A stretch of 64,000 bases of DNA from Nocardia pseudobrasiliensis NBRC 108224 (GCF_001613105.1 NZ_BDBS01000047.1:38743-102742), one strand, 5' to 3'; positions 33,455 through 42,944 are shown, numbered from the stretch's first letter. Numbers and translations: made by a program. Notes: generated by a model not told the origin, from the letters alone.

Positions 33455-34641
33455 TCGCGCCTCCCAGATTTCTCCGCGATGATCTGCCGGTAGTCCGCCA
33501 CCGCACGCGTTACCGCCGCCAGATCGCACGGTCGCCGCGACAGCAGGCCGGTGGCGATTCGGTTCGACGACAGCACGTCCTGATCCTCGCTCACCCCCAG
33601 GCGGGCCGCCTTGGCCTGGTAGGCCACCAGCCGGCCCTGCAACTCCGTCCGCCGGTCCAGCAGCCCGCGCCCGAGCTGCTCATCGGCCAGCGCCGTCTCG
33701 AGCGCACCGGAGATCCGGAGGCGCAGATCCAGCAGGGCGGCGGCCGCGGACAATGGCGGCACACCTGAAATGAATTGCGCGGCAAGCGCTTCGAGTTCCG
33801 CGCGAAGGGAAGCGGCGAGGTTCTCATGACGCGGGATCGGAGCGGTGAGGATCTTCCGTTCCGCTTCCACCCGGGCGGCGTCGGCGCGCTCGTAGGCGGT
33901 GCGCAGGTCGATCAGGCGGGCCCGGGTCTCGGCGACGCCCGGCTGCCAGTTCTCGGTCAGATCGCGCAGTTCGGCCAGCGACATCGCCTCCCGGCGCAAT
34001 CGTTCGGCCAACCGCGCTATCCGGGCATCTATTTCGGTCACCGTGAAGGCCAGCGGATCCGTGGCCGAGTGCGTGGCCAGATCCGCGACGCCCTCGGCGA
34101 TCGCCCGCAGTTCCGCGGTCGCGCCACCGAATCGGTCGAGCTGGGCTTGCAGCGGCGCCAGCCCCGACAGCACGCGACTGTTGACCGCGTCCACGGCGTC
34201 GAGGAATTCGGCGATCTCGGGGAAGGTCGCCCGCATTCGGTCCAGCGTGTCGGCGATGCCGACGAACAGCACGCGCTCGCTGGGTCCGGTGAGGGAGCGC
34301 TCGGCCATCGGAATCGGCACTCGCGACAGCTCGTGCGGGCGGTCACGCAGCAGCCGCGTGAGTTCCATCCGCTCGGTATCCCCCGGTCTGGCGTGCTGGG
34401 CGCGCAGGGTTCGAGCCTGGTCCAGAATCGACTGCAACCGCCCGAAGTCCTCCCACATCAGATCCAGCCGCTGCCGCATCGAAACCCAGCGCGAGGCGGT
34501 GGCCCCGGTCGGGGTGTAGCCGCGCAGCAGCGTCAGGCCGGGATGTTTGTCCAATTCGAGCAGGGTCGCGGTGATGGCGTCGATTTCCCGTGCGCGCACG
34601 GCCAATTCGTTATCGATCTCGGCGACGGTGAGCACATTCAT
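33451..34641 (-). CDS. coiled-coil protein of the PknG operon, function unknown
   Basis: A 396-residue soluble, almost wholly helical protein rich in Ala, Arg, Glu and Leu, with heptad-like stretches such as AELRAIAEGVADLATH and ARIARLAERLRREAMSLAEL. I do not recognise a named family. It lies between the binding protein GlnH (7 bp upstream) and PknG (4-bp overlap), a place with no counterpart in the three-gene M. tuberculosis locus. The likely role is linking the membrane sensor GlnX to the cytosolic kinase; that is inference from position and coiled-coil character. Confidence 0.75.
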   Translation of the reverse strand: MNVLTVAEIDNELAVRAREIDAITATLLELDKHPGLTLLRGYTPTGATASRWVSMRQRLDLMWEDFGRLQSILDQARTLRAQHARPGDTERMELTRLLRDRPHELSRVPIPMAERSLTGPSERVLFVGIADTLDRMRATFPEIAEFLDAVDAVNSRVLSGLAPLQAQLDRFGGATAELRAIAEGVADLATHSATDPLAFTVTEIDARIARLAERLRREAMSLAELRDLTENWQPGVAETRARLIDLRTAYERADAARVEAERKILTAPIPRHENLAASLRAELEALAAQFISGVPPLSAAAALLDLRLRISGALETALADEQLGRGLLDRRTELQGRLVAYQAKAARLGVSEDQDVLSSNRIATGLLSRRPCDLAAVTRAVADYRQIIAEKSGRRE

Positions 34642-34648
34642 CGGCGGC

Positions 34649-35620
34649 TCACCCGCTGTAGCTCGGAACGGGCGGACCCGGGCTGGGGCCCAACTGGGTC
34701 AGATGTTGATCGTAGAGACGCTGCCAGGTGCCGTCGGCGCGAATGCGTTCCAGCACGCCATTGACGAAACGCACCAGCTCGGGTTGATCCTTGGGCACGC
34801 CGACCGCATAGGATTCCCGGCCCAGCGGCTCGCCGACCACGCGCAGATTGCGATCCTGGGCGGCCAATCCGACCAGAATCGGCTGGTCGGTGCTGACCGC
34901 GTCGACCTGTCCCTGCTGCAACTGCACCAGGCAGTCGGTCCAATTCTCCACGCCGTGCACCTCCGGCGGATCGGGCATATCGAACAGCGGGCGAGCCGAG
35001 GTCGCGCCGAAGGTCACACATACCCGTTTACGGCTCAGATCGGCCTTACCGTTCACCTTCGAGTCCAGTGGGGTCAGAATGCGCTGTGCCGCCTGGTAGT
35101 ACACGGCCGAGAAGTCGATGTCGCGACGCCGATCGCAGGTGGTGGAGAACGTGCGCACGACCAGATCGACCTGATGCTTCTGCAACGCGGGCACCCGATC
35201 GGCCGTGGAGACCGACCGCAGTTCGATCCGATCCGGATCGCCGAACAGATCGCGGGCGATCTCGCGGGCCAGATCGATATCGAAACCCTCGAGCTGACCG
35301 GTGGCGGGATTGCGGAAACCGAACAGATAGGTGTTCTGATCCACGCCCACGGTCACCCGGCCCTTGGCTACGATCCGGGCCATGGCCGAATCCGGCGGCA
35401 TCGCACCGGGTTTGGGTTGCGGACCCGGCCGCAGGCTGGCCTGAGCGTCGCAGCCGCCGTCGGCCGCCGGCGCCGAGGTGATGCGCGCGGCCTTGGGCGG
35501 CGCGGGTGCGACCGCCGATACCGCGGGCGGCTGCGGTACCCCCGGATCCGCGCCGCAGCCCGCCATCAACCACGCGATCGCGACCAACGCCAGCGCGCGC
35601 GACCCATGCCCGCCACTCAC
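34649..35620 (-). CDS. glnH: amino-acid-binding lipoprotein GlnH
   Basis: A 323-residue periplasmic-type binding protein. The lipobox LMAGCG near residue 20 predicts lipid anchoring, followed by a Pro/Ala linker and a SBP_bac_3 domain: GRVTVGVDQNTYLFGFRNPA, then GFDIDLAREIARDLFG, then VDLVVRTFSTTCDRRRDIDF. In mycobacteria GlnH binds Asp, Glu or Asn and signals through GlnX to PknG. No ABC permease or ATPase is encoded nearby, so it is a receptor and not a transporter part. GTG start overlaps the GlnX stop (GTGA). Confidence 0.92.
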   Translation of the reverse strand: MSGGHGSRALALVAIAWLMAGCGADPGVPQPPAVSAVAPAPPKAARITSAPAADGGCDAQASLRPGPQPKPGAMPPDSAMARIVAKGRVTVGVDQNTYLFGFRNPATGQLEGFDIDLAREIARDLFGDPDRIELRSVSTADRVPALQKHQVDLVVRTFSTTCDRRRDIDFSAVYYQAAQRILTPLDSKVNGKADLSRKRVCVTFGATSARPLFDMPDPPEVHGVENWTDCLVQLQQGQVDAVSTDQPILVGLAAQDRNLRVVGEPLGRESYAVGVPKDQPELVRFVNGVLERIRADGTWQRLYDQHLTQLGPSPGPPVPSYSG

Positions 35621-36888
35621 AGAAACTCCTTCAGTCGCGGCCACAACCCGGCGACGACGCCGGCGGCCGCGAACACCATCAGCACCAGTGTGCCCGCCGC
35701 GGAGCCGAACCAGGCATCCCCGGCCGCACCGAGCTGAGTGCGCAGCTCGGCGCGGGTGGCGGCCAGATCGTCGCGCAGCGAGGTGTCCAATTCGGTGAAT
35801 CGCCGCGTCGAGGCCTCCGGACCGGGACCGATGGCCTGGTCCACGGCCTCGCGATACCGCGCCGCGTTGTAGTGATCGAGTTGGATTCGATGGCCCTCCA
35901 ACCATCGCAGGAGCTGTTGATGCGCGGGCGAATCGCCGCGGCCGACCTGGGTCAGGACAGCGCCCAGCCGCTCGGATTTCGCGCCGAAATCGCGCTCGGT
36001 GTCGGTGGTGTCGCCGCGGGTGATCAACTCCAGCATCTCGTCGGTGCGCGCCTGCTGCGCGAGTATTCGGGCCTGCGCCAGGTTTTCGCCGCGCACGGCC
36101 GGGCCGCCGCGGCCGGTATCGATCGCGCCCCTGGCGACGACCGTGCCCACGATGATCCACAGCAGCGCCAGCACCGCGGCGCACGCACCCACCGCCAGTC
36201 CGAGATTCACCCGGCGATTGGTGCGTCGCAGCAGAATTCGCGAGGCCGCGATCGCGCCGCCGATCACGATCAGCAGCAATATCACCGCGAACCAGGGCGG
36301 TCCGGTGAGGGCCCGCTGATCGTCGCGCACCGCCGCCATCCGCTGCGCGGTCAGTCGGGATGCGTTGGGCAGCAACGAATTCTGCATGACATCCGAGGCC
36401 TCGCGCAGATAGGCGGATCCGACCGGAAAACCTTGCCGATTGTTCGCCCGCGCCGTTTCCACCAGTCCGGTGTAGACCGGCAGATCGGCGATGATGTGCG
36501 CGACGATCGCTCGACTGTCGGCATCGTCGGCGCCCGCGGTCGTCGTCGCCAGCGCGGCGGCGGCCTCGGACAGGGCCTGCTGGTAACGCCCACGTACCTG
36601 CGGGGATTCGACACCCCCGAACAGGAACGCGGTGGCCGCGGCGGCATCGGCGCTCGACAGCGCGACATACAGTCGCTGCGCGGCGTCGGCCAGCGGTTCG
36701 GAATGTTGCAGCGCGGCATCGCGGCGAGCCGTCCGGCCATGCGATTCCGTTGCCCCGACCAGACCCGAAATCAGGCACAGCACGACGGCTGCCGCGACAA
36801 TCGCGACGATCGCGCCGGGCGTGGTCGCCGCGAAACGGCGCAACCAGTCGACCCAGCCGCGAACCGCTGCGGGTACGCGAAATCTCAC
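35617..36888 (-). CDS. glnX: transmembrane sensor GlnX
   Basis: A 423-residue membrane protein. One hydrophobic segment near the N-terminus (AIVAIVAAAVVLCLISGLV), two adjacent ones in the middle (PPWFAVILLLIVIGGAIAAS and GLAVGACAAVLALLWIIVG) and one at the C-terminus (GTLVLMVFAAAGVVAGLW) enclose two helical extracytoplasmic domains, giving a duplicated chemoreceptor-like plan. In M. tuberculosis GlnX (Rv0412c) couples ligand-bound GlnH to PknG. First gene of the seven-gene operon. GTG 36888 after GGGAGG; the frame continues upstream to 37047 without a better start. Confidence 0.9.
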   Translation of the reverse strand: MRFRVPAAVRGWVDWLRRFAATTPGAIVAIVAAAVVLCLISGLVGATESHGRTARRDAALQHSEPLADAAQRLYVALSSADAAAATAFLFGGVESPQVRGRYQQALSEAAAALATTTAGADDADSRAIVAHIIADLPVYTGLVETARANNRQGFPVGSAYLREASDVMQNSLLPNASRLTAQRMAAVRDDQRALTGPPWFAVILLLIVIGGAIAASRILLRRTNRRVNLGLAVGACAAVLALLWIIVGTVVARGAIDTGRGGPAVRGENLAQARILAQQARTDEMLELITRGDTTDTERDFGAKSERLGAVLTQVGRGDSPAHQQLLRWLEGHRIQLDHYNAARYREAVDQAIGPGPEASTRRFTELDTSLRDDLAATRAELRTQLGAAGDAWFGSAAGTLVLMVFAAAGVVAGLWPRLKEFL

Positions 36889-37065
36889 GCTCCCTCCCCC
36901 TCCTCCTGTGCTGCGCGGAGCCCTGTCCCGCGATCGTACGGGAGCTCGAAGGGGTTCGCCCACGATGCCGTCGCGATGCGGTGACCAGGGCATCCACGCA
37001 CCGAACCGATACCGAATGGGAAGGAGTTCGCGATCAATTCGCCCCATGACCGGGCGGATTGCGCG

Positions 37066-37071
37066 TAGAGT
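37066..37071 (+). promoter_or_regulatory. -10 box upstream of phosphoribosyltransferase gene
   Basis: TAGAGT in the 250-bp spacer between the divergent glnX operon and the phosphoribosyltransferase gene, with about 60 bp to the ATG. The rest of the spacer (36889-37060) has no coding sign and should also hold the glnX operon promoter. Confidence 0.4.
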
Positions 37072-37138
37072 TGCCAGCTGTCTTCCCGAGTCCAGAACCG
37101 CGGCTCACCCTTTCCACTCTCGACTGCCTGGTGTGAGA

Positions 37139-37825
37139 ATGCCTTTCCTCGACCGCCGCGAAGCCGGCCGCCGACTCGTCGAACGTCTGCGCGCGTTCAG
37201 TGGGCCGGGCACGGTGGTGCTGGGGTTGCCGTGCGGTGGCATACCGGTGGCGTACGAGGTGGCATCCGCTCTGCGCACCCCGATGGATGTGGCTGTCGTG
37301 CACAAACTCGAGGTGCCGGGACGTCCGCGACTGATATTCGGGGCGGTCGCCGAATGCGGGGTACGGGTGGTCGACGACGAGTTGCTCGTGCGGGCCTTCA
37401 TCGGACCGCAGGAGCGCGTGCGGCTGGAGCGCGATGCGCGAGAAGCGGTGCTGCGCAAGGCCGCTCGCTTCCGGCGCATTCAGGAACGACTGTCGCTGGC
37501 CGATCGCACGGTGCTGCTCGTCGACGACGGCGTCGCCAGCGGCGCGACCGCGCGCGCCGCCTGTCTGCTGGCACGCAAGCGCGGCGCGGCCCGGGTGGTG
37601 TTCGCGGCGCCGGTGGGTTCGTGCCGACCGGTGCGGGCGCTGGCCGCACATGCCGACAATGTGATCTGCCTGGAGACTCCGGCGCTGTTCCACGCGATCG
37701 CGCAGTGGTATCACAGCTTCGATCCGGTGACCGAGGCGACGGCCTGTCAGCTGCTGGAACGGGCCGCCGAGCGGTTACGGACCCCGCCGACCGAACCCAT
37801 ATTGAAACAAGTTCTAGACAACTGA
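37139..37825 (+). CDS. phosphoribosyltransferase-fold protein
   Basis: A 228-residue PRTase-fold protein. It begins FLDRREAGRRLVERL and GPGTVVLGLPCGGIPVAYEVA, with DVAVVHKLEVPGRPRLIFGA as the flexible-loop region and VLLVDDGVASGATARAAC as the PRPP-binding motif. This layout matches the putative phosphoribosyltransferases common in actinobacteria whose base substrate is unknown. The ATG at 37139 is used; GTG 37133 is also in frame. The long open frame further upstream lies in the intergenic region and the opposite-strand glnX gene. Confidence 0.85.
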   Translation: MPFLDRREAGRRLVERLRAFSGPGTVVLGLPCGGIPVAYEVASALRTPMDVAVVHKLEVPGRPRLIFGAVAECGVRVVDDELLVRAFIGPQERVRLERDAREAVLRKAARFRRIQERLSLADRTVLLVDDGVASGATARAACLLARKRGAARVVFAAPVGSCRPVRALAAHADNVICLETPALFHAIAQWYHSFDPVTEATACQLLERAAERLRTPPTEPILKQVLDN

Positions 37826-37837
37826 CACGCGCCGTCT

Positions 37838-37843
37838 TATCGT
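37838..37843 (+). promoter_or_regulatory. -10 box of leaderless P450 gene
   Basis: TATCGT ends 6 bp before the P450 ATG at 37850, with no Shine-Dalgarno sequence between them. Confidence 0.5.
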
Positions 37844-37849
37844 CGAGAC

Positions 37850-39070
37850 ATGCTCGACGAGATGTCTCGCGCCGCGCGCTTCGAACTACGCTCAGGCGAG
37901 AGCTGGCGCGATCCCTGGCCCATGTATTCCGCTCTGCGCGACCATGATCCGGTGCATCACGTGTCGCCGCCGGGTCGCGACGGCGAGGACTATTACGTCC
38001 TGTCCCGGTACACCGACGTGTACGAGGCGGTGCGTGATCCCGAAACATTCTCCTCCGCGCAGGGTTTGACCGTCGACTACAACAATCTGAGCGAGATCGG
38101 CCTTGGCGAGAACCGGCCCTTCGTATTCACCGATCCCCCCGATCACACCGAGTTCCGCCGCCGGGTCGCCAAGGGCTTCACGCCGCGCCAAGTAGCCGAG
38201 ATCCGACCCGCCGTAACGGATTTCATCGTCCATCGGATCGAGCAACTGCGCGCGGCGGGCGGCGGCGACATCTCGATGGCACTGTTCAAACCGCTGCCGA
38301 CCATGGTCGTGGCGCATTATCTCGGTGTGCCCGAACCGGATCGGCCCAAATTCGACGAGTGGAGCGAGGCCATCGTGGCGGCCTCGGCAACCGGCGGCGT
38401 CCAGCACGCGCAGGATGCGGTCGGCGAGCTCATGGGCTACTTCACGACCATGATCGAGCGCCGCCGCGTCGAGCCGACCGACGACACCATCTCCCATCTG
38501 GTCACCTCGGGCCTGGGCGCGGACGGCGATACCGGTGGCATCCTGCGCATCCTGGGCTTCGCCTTCACGATGATCACCGGCGGTAACGACACCACAACCG
38601 GAAACCTCGGCGGCGCGGTGCAATTGCTCACTCGCTACCCCGAACAGCGCCGCCGCCTGCTCGACGATCCGGAGCTGATCCCCGGCGCGGTCGACGAATT
38701 CCTGCGCCTCACCTCGCCGGTGCAGGGCTTGGCCCGCACCACCACCCGTGACGTGAACATCGCGGGCGTCACCATCCCCGCGGGCCGCCGGGTCCTGCTG
38801 CTGTACGCCTCGGCCAACCACGACGAGCGCCGATTCGGTTCGGACGCGGGCGAACTCGATGTGACCCGCAATCCGCGCAATATCCTCACCTTCGGCAACG
38901 GCAACCATCACTGCCTCGGCGCGGCCGCGGCCCGCATGCAGGCCACCATCGCACTGCGCGAACTCCTGTCCCGCTGCCCGGATTTCAGTGTCGATCTCGA
39001 CGGGGTCCGCTACGCCGAGGGCTCCTATGTGCGATGGCCGGTCAGCGTCCCGTTCCGGGCGGCGTCGTGA
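37850..39070 (+). CDS. cytochrome P450
   Basis: A 406-residue soluble bacterial P450. Visible motifs are TDPPDHTEFRRRVAKGF, the I-helix GGNDTTTGNL for oxygen activation, the ExxR motif in VDEFLRLTSPVQGLARTTTR and the heme loop FGNGNHHCLGAAAARMQ with the thiolate Cys. It needs ferredoxin and a reductase, neither of which is nearby. It is followed by an overlapping TetR gene (GTGA) and an acyl-CoA dehydrogenase, suggesting lipid or steroid-like substrates. Probably transcribed as a leaderless mRNA. Confidence 0.92.
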   Translation: MLDEMSRAARFELRSGESWRDPWPMYSALRDHDPVHHVSPPGRDGEDYYVLSRYTDVYEAVRDPETFSSAQGLTVDYNNLSEIGLGENRPFVFTDPPDHTEFRRRVAKGFTPRQVAEIRPAVTDFIVHRIEQLRAAGGGDISMALFKPLPTMVVAHYLGVPEPDRPKFDEWSEAIVAASATGGVQHAQDAVGELMGYFTTMIERRRVEPTDDTISHLVTSGLGADGDTGGILRILGFAFTMITGGNDTTTGNLGGAVQLLTRYPEQRRRLLDDPELIPGAVDEFLRLTSPVQGLARTTTRDVNIAGVTIPAGRRVLLLYASANHDERRFGSDAGELDVTRNPRNILTFGNGNHHCLGAAAARMQATIALRELLSRCPDFSVDLDGVRYAEGSYVRWPVSVPFRAAS

Positions 39071-39654
39071 ACTGGCTCGATGATTCGCGCTCGTTGCGGG
39101 CGGCCGAACGCATTCTGGACGCGGCCGCCGAACTGTTCGCCGAGCGCGGGGTGGCCGCCACCCAGATGGCCGATATCGCCCGGGCCGCGGGCTGTTCCCG
39201 GGCCACGCTCTACCGGTATTTCGACAGTCGCCAGGCCGTGCAGTCGGCCTTCGTACATCGCGAGGCTCATCGGGTCGCCGCCGCGGTCACCGACGAGATC
39301 CGCGGTATCGAGGATCCGGGCGCGCGGGCCGTCGCGGGTATCCGGGCCAGTCTGCGGCTGGTGCGCTCCGATCCCCTGCTGATCGCCTGGTTCCGCCCCG
39401 ATGACGCGGGCATCGCGCTCGGCATCGCGCAGACCTCCCAGGTCATCGAGGCCATCTCCGGATCGCTGTTCGGTTCGCGAGCCGGATTCGACGATCAGGC
39501 CCAGCTCGCTCGCTGGCTGACCCGGGTCATCGTCTCGCTGCTGACCGTGCCCGGCCACGACGACGCGGACGAGCGGGCCATGCTCGAACGCTGCGTGGCC
39601 CCGCTTTTCGATCCGAACCACGCCGCACGGTTGCGCGACGGACCGCCGCGCTGA
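39067..39654 (+). CDS. TetR family transcriptional regulator
   Basis: A 195-residue TetR protein with an HTH reading ILDAAAELFAERGVAATQMA, then DIARAAGCSRATLYRYFDSR, at about residues 14-52. GTG 39067 overlaps the P450 stop (GTGA), a better start than ATG 39034 inside the P450 gene. It is sandwiched between the P450 and acyl-CoA dehydrogenase genes in one operon, so it probably autoregulates the unit. Confidence 0.87.
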   Translation: MNWLDDSRSLRAAERILDAAAELFAERGVAATQMADIARAAGCSRATLYRYFDSRQAVQSAFVHREAHRVAAAVTDEIRGIEDPGARAVAGIRASLRLVRSDPLLIAWFRPDDAGIALGIAQTSQVIEAISGSLFGSRAGFDDQAQLARWLTRVIVSLLTVPGHDDADERAMLERCVAPLFDPNHAARLRDGPPR

Positions 39655-39665
39655 AGGCTGGGGCC

Positions 39666-41465
39666 ATGGCATCGCTCATCATGTCCGCCCGCGATCTCGA
39701 GTTCCTGCTCCACGAGTGGCTGGACGTGAGCCGGTTCACCGACCGCGATCGCTACCGCGAGCACTCCCGCGAAACCTTCGACCAGGTACTCGAGCTCAGC
39801 CGGGAGCTGGCCGAGCGGTATTTCGCGCCGCACAATCGCGACAACGATCTGCGCGAACCCACCTTCGACGGGGAGAAGGTGCATCTGCTGCCCGAGGTGA
39901 AGCAGGCGCTGGACGCCTTCGCGGCGGCCGGACTGGTCGGGGCCGGAATGGACGAGCGGGTCGGCGGAATGCAGTTGCCGCACACCGTGTTCACCGCGTG
40001 TATGGCGTGGTTCTACGCCGCGAACGTGGCCACCACCAGCTATTCGATGCTGACCATGGGCAATGCCAATCTGCTCGCCGCGCACGCCTCGCCCGACCAG
40101 ATCGACCGCTTCGTGCGGCCGATGGTGGAGGGTCGCTGGTTCGGCACGATGGCGCTGTCGGAGCCACAGGCCGGATCGAGTCTGGCCGATATCACCACCA
40201 GGGCGGTGGCCCAGGACGACGGCGGCTACCGGATCTTCGGACGCAAGATGTGGATCTCCGGCGGCGATCACGAACTCGCGGACAATATCGTGCATCTGGT
40301 GCTGGCCCGCATTCCGGGCGCGCCGACGGGCACGCGCGGCATCTCGCTGTTCATCGTTCCCAAATATCTTGTCGCCGAGGATGGTTCGCTCGGCGAGCGC
40401 AATGATGTGGTGCTGGCCGGCATCAATCACAAGATGGGCTGGCGCGGAACCGTCAACACCGCACCGGTTTTCGGCGACGGCGCGTTCACCCCCGGCGGTG
40501 CGCCCGGTGCGGTCGGCTATCTGGTCGGCGAGGCCAACCGCGGGCTGACCTACATGTTCCACATGATGAACGAGGCGCGCCTGGGCGTCGGCCTGGCCGC
40601 CACCGCGCTCGGCTACACCGGCTATCTGAAATCCCTCGACTACGCGCGCAATCGGCCGCAGGGCCGGGCGGTCACCGCCAAGGGACAGGAGACGCCCCAG
40701 ATTCCGATCGCCCGGCATCCGGACGTGCGGCGAATGCTGTTGGCGCAGAAGTCCTATGCCGAGGGCGCCCTGGCTCTGCAGCTGTACTGCGCCACCCTGA
40801 TCGACGAACAGCGCAGCGCCACCGACGAGGCCGAATACACCCGCGCGAGCACCCTGCTGCGCCTGCTGACCCCGATCGCCAAGAGCTGGCCGAGCCAGTG
40901 GTGTCTGGCCGCCAACGATTTGGCCATCCAGGTGCACGGCGGCGCGGGCTACACCCGCGACTACGACGTCGAACAGCACTACCGCGACAACCGGCTGAAC
41001 CCGATTCACGAAGGCACCCACGGCATTCAGAGCCTGGATCTGCTCGGCCGGGCGGTGATCGCCGAGAGCGGCGCCGCGCTGGCGGTGCTGCTCGAGACCA
41101 TCGGCGCCACGGTCGCGGCCGCCCGCGCCACCGCCGATGCCGAACTCGGCGATTTCGCCGACGCGCTCGCCCGGGCCACCGGCCGCATCGCCACCACCAC
41201 CGCCACCCTCTGGAAGGACGCCGATCCCGATCTGGCACTGGCCAATTCGGCGGCCTACCTGGAGGCGTTCGGCCATGTGGTGCTGGCCTGGATCTGGCTG
41301 TCGCAGACCGTCGCCGCACACGGACGAACCGGTTCGTTCCACGACGGTAAGCGGGCCGCCGCGCGCTATTTCTTCCGTTGGGAATTGCCGCGCACCACAG
41401 CCCAATTCGATCTTCTGGACTCCCTCGACCGCACCACCCTGGACCTGGACGACGACTGTCTGTAG
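39666..41465 (+). CDS. acyl-CoA dehydrogenase, long form
   Basis: A 599-residue FAD enzyme of the long bacterial ACAD group that includes mycobacterial FadE5-like proteins. Elements: an N-terminal cap (SARDLEFLLHEWLDVSRFTD), the FAD/substrate motif GTMALSEPQAGSSLADITT, MWISGGDHELADNIVHLV, the segment with the catalytic Glu NPIHEGTHGIQSLDLLG and an extra C-terminal ACAD domain of about 120 residues. It introduces the trans-2 double bond in acyl-CoA at the first step of beta-oxidation. It begins 11 bp after the TetR gene, in the same operon as the P450. Confidence 0.9.
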   Translation: MASLIMSARDLEFLLHEWLDVSRFTDRDRYREHSRETFDQVLELSRELAERYFAPHNRDNDLREPTFDGEKVHLLPEVKQALDAFAAAGLVGAGMDERVGGMQLPHTVFTACMAWFYAANVATTSYSMLTMGNANLLAAHASPDQIDRFVRPMVEGRWFGTMALSEPQAGSSLADITTRAVAQDDGGYRIFGRKMWISGGDHELADNIVHLVLARIPGAPTGTRGISLFIVPKYLVAEDGSLGERNDVVLAGINHKMGWRGTVNTAPVFGDGAFTPGGAPGAVGYLVGEANRGLTYMFHMMNEARLGVGLAATALGYTGYLKSLDYARNRPQGRAVTAKGQETPQIPIARHPDVRRMLLAQKSYAEGALALQLYCATLIDEQRSATDEAEYTRASTLLRLLTPIAKSWPSQWCLAANDLAIQVHGGAGYTRDYDVEQHYRDNRLNPIHEGTHGIQSLDLLGRAVIAESGAALAVLLETIGATVAAARATADAELGDFADALARATGRIATTTATLWKDADPDLALANSAAYLEAFGHVVLAWIWLSQTVAAHGRTGSFHDGKRAAARYFFRWELPRTTAQFDLLDSLDRTTLDLDDDCL

Positions 41466-41570
41466 GGAAATCGCCTGGATGGTAAGGTAATCAGAAGTTC
41501 ACCCACACGGGGGCAATGGAGCCGTTCCGTACGCGCAATCGGCCAGCACAGTCCACCCGTAGGCGGAACC

Positions 41571-42923
41571 ATGGACCTTCTGAACCCTATCGACGCGATC
41601 TTCCTCACCGCCGAATCGCGAGAGCATCCCATGCATGTCGGTGGTCTGCAGCTGTTCGAACCGCCCGCCGACGCGGGTCCGGACTTCGCCCGCTCGCTGT
41701 ATGCCGAGCTGATGCAAGCCACCGATGTGCGCCCGCGTTTCCGCAGGCAGCAGCGGCGGATCCTGGGCAATTTCTCCAGTGTCGTCTGGTCGCACGCCGA
41801 CCGCGTCGACCTCGGCTATCACCTGCGTCGCTGCGCGCTGCCCGCGCCCGGCGGCGATTCCGAACTGCTCGATCTGGTCGGTCGGCTGCACTCGAGCCTG
41901 CTCGATCGGCATCGTCCGCTGTGGGAGGGGCGGCTCATCGAGGGGCTGTCGCGGGAGCGGTTCGCGGTCTACATCAAGGTCCATCACGCGCTGATGGACG
42001 GGGTATCGGCGCTGCGGCTACTGCAGCGCACCCTCACCGAGGATCCGCTCGATTCCCGGCTGCGGGCGCCCTGGACACTCGGCGGGCGTCGGCCCGAACC
42101 GAGCGAGAGCGTCGATGTGTGGGATCAATTGCGCCGGGCCGCACCGCGTTTGGCGACCGGGGTGGGGGCCGCCTCGGCGGCGCTGCGCGCGGTGACCGAG
42201 GGCCGGTTGGAACTGCCGCTGTCGGCGCCGCCGAGCATGTTCAACGTGCCGATCGGCGGGGCGCGCAGCGTGGCGGTGGGTTCCTATCCGCTGGAACGCA
42301 TTCACGCGGTGCGCAAGGCGACCGGCGTGACGGTCAACGATGTCGTACTCGCGCTGTCGGCCGCGGCGCTGCGGGCCTATCTACTGGAACACAATGCCCT
42401 GCCGGACAAGCCGCTCACCGCGATGGTGCCGGTGAACATCCGCGGTACCGCCGAACCCGATTCCGACGGCAACAAGGTCGCGGCGCTGCTGTGCAATCTC
42501 GGCACGCATCTGCCCGATCCGATCGAACGCCTGCAGACCATCAGCGCGTCGATGCGGCGGTCCAAGGAGGTGTTCGCCCAGCTGCCGCCGCTCGAGGCGA
42601 TGGCGCTGTCGGCCCTGCTGCTCGCGCCGCTGCCGCTGGTGTTCGTCCCCGGCTTCCAGTCCCTGCCGCGGGTTCCGTTCAACCTGGTCATCTCCAATGT
42701 GCCGGGCCCGCGCAAACCGGTGTACGTCAAAGGCGCGCGGCTGGACCGCAACTATCCGCTGTCCATCCCGTTCGACGGCCAGGCCATGAATATCACCGTC
42801 ACCAGCACGGCCGAGAATCTGGACTTCGGCATCGTCGGCTGCCGCCGCTCGGTTCCGCGGCTGGCCAGCCTCATCGATCACATCGAGACCGCGCTCAAGG
42901 ATCTCGAACGCGCGGTCTTGTGA
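41571..42923 (+). CDS. WS/DGAT-type wax ester/triacylglycerol acyltransferase
   Basis: A 450-residue acyltransferase. The catalytic HHxxxDG motif is VHHALMDGVSALRLL (about residues 132-146). Family segments such as LNPIDAIFLTAESREHPMHV at the start and FNLVISNVPGPRKPVYVKGA near the C-terminus are present. WS/DGAT enzymes join acyl-CoA to diacylglycerol or fatty alcohols for storage lipid in Nocardia, Rhodococcus and Mycobacterium. The full length and intact motif suggest activity. It stands alone after the acyl-CoA dehydrogenase gene. Confidence 0.92.
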   Translation: MDLLNPIDAIFLTAESREHPMHVGGLQLFEPPADAGPDFARSLYAELMQATDVRPRFRRQQRRILGNFSSVVWSHADRVDLGYHLRRCALPAPGGDSELLDLVGRLHSSLLDRHRPLWEGRLIEGLSRERFAVYIKVHHALMDGVSALRLLQRTLTEDPLDSRLRAPWTLGGRRPEPSESVDVWDQLRRAAPRLATGVGAASAALRAVTEGRLELPLSAPPSMFNVPIGGARSVAVGSYPLERIHAVRKATGVTVNDVVLALSAAALRAYLLEHNALPDKPLTAMVPVNIRGTAEPDSDGNKVAALLCNLGTHLPDPIERLQTISASMRRSKEVFAQLPPLEAMALSALLLAPLPLVFVPGFQSLPRVPFNLVISNVPGPRKPVYVKGARLDRNYPLSIPFDGQAMNITVTSTAENLDFGIVGCRRSVPRLASLIDHIETALKDLERAVL

Positions 42924-42944
42924 GGTAGCCCCCGACCGCCCATT

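Noticed and set aside
34649..36997. Single 782-residue ORF covering glnH and part of glnX
   Set aside because: Its first 460 residues are an Arg-rich shadow of glnX; the lipoprotein start at 35620 overlaps the glnX stop and has a proper signal peptide.
36632..37138. N-terminal extension of the phosphoribosyltransferase
   Set aside because: The extension reads antisense through glnX and an intergenic spacer; family length and the ATG at 37139 fit better.
39495..41405. 636-residue minus-strand ORF opposite the acyl-CoA dehydrogenase
   Set aside because: Antisense shadow caused by high GC; the plus strand has clear FAD and catalytic motifs.
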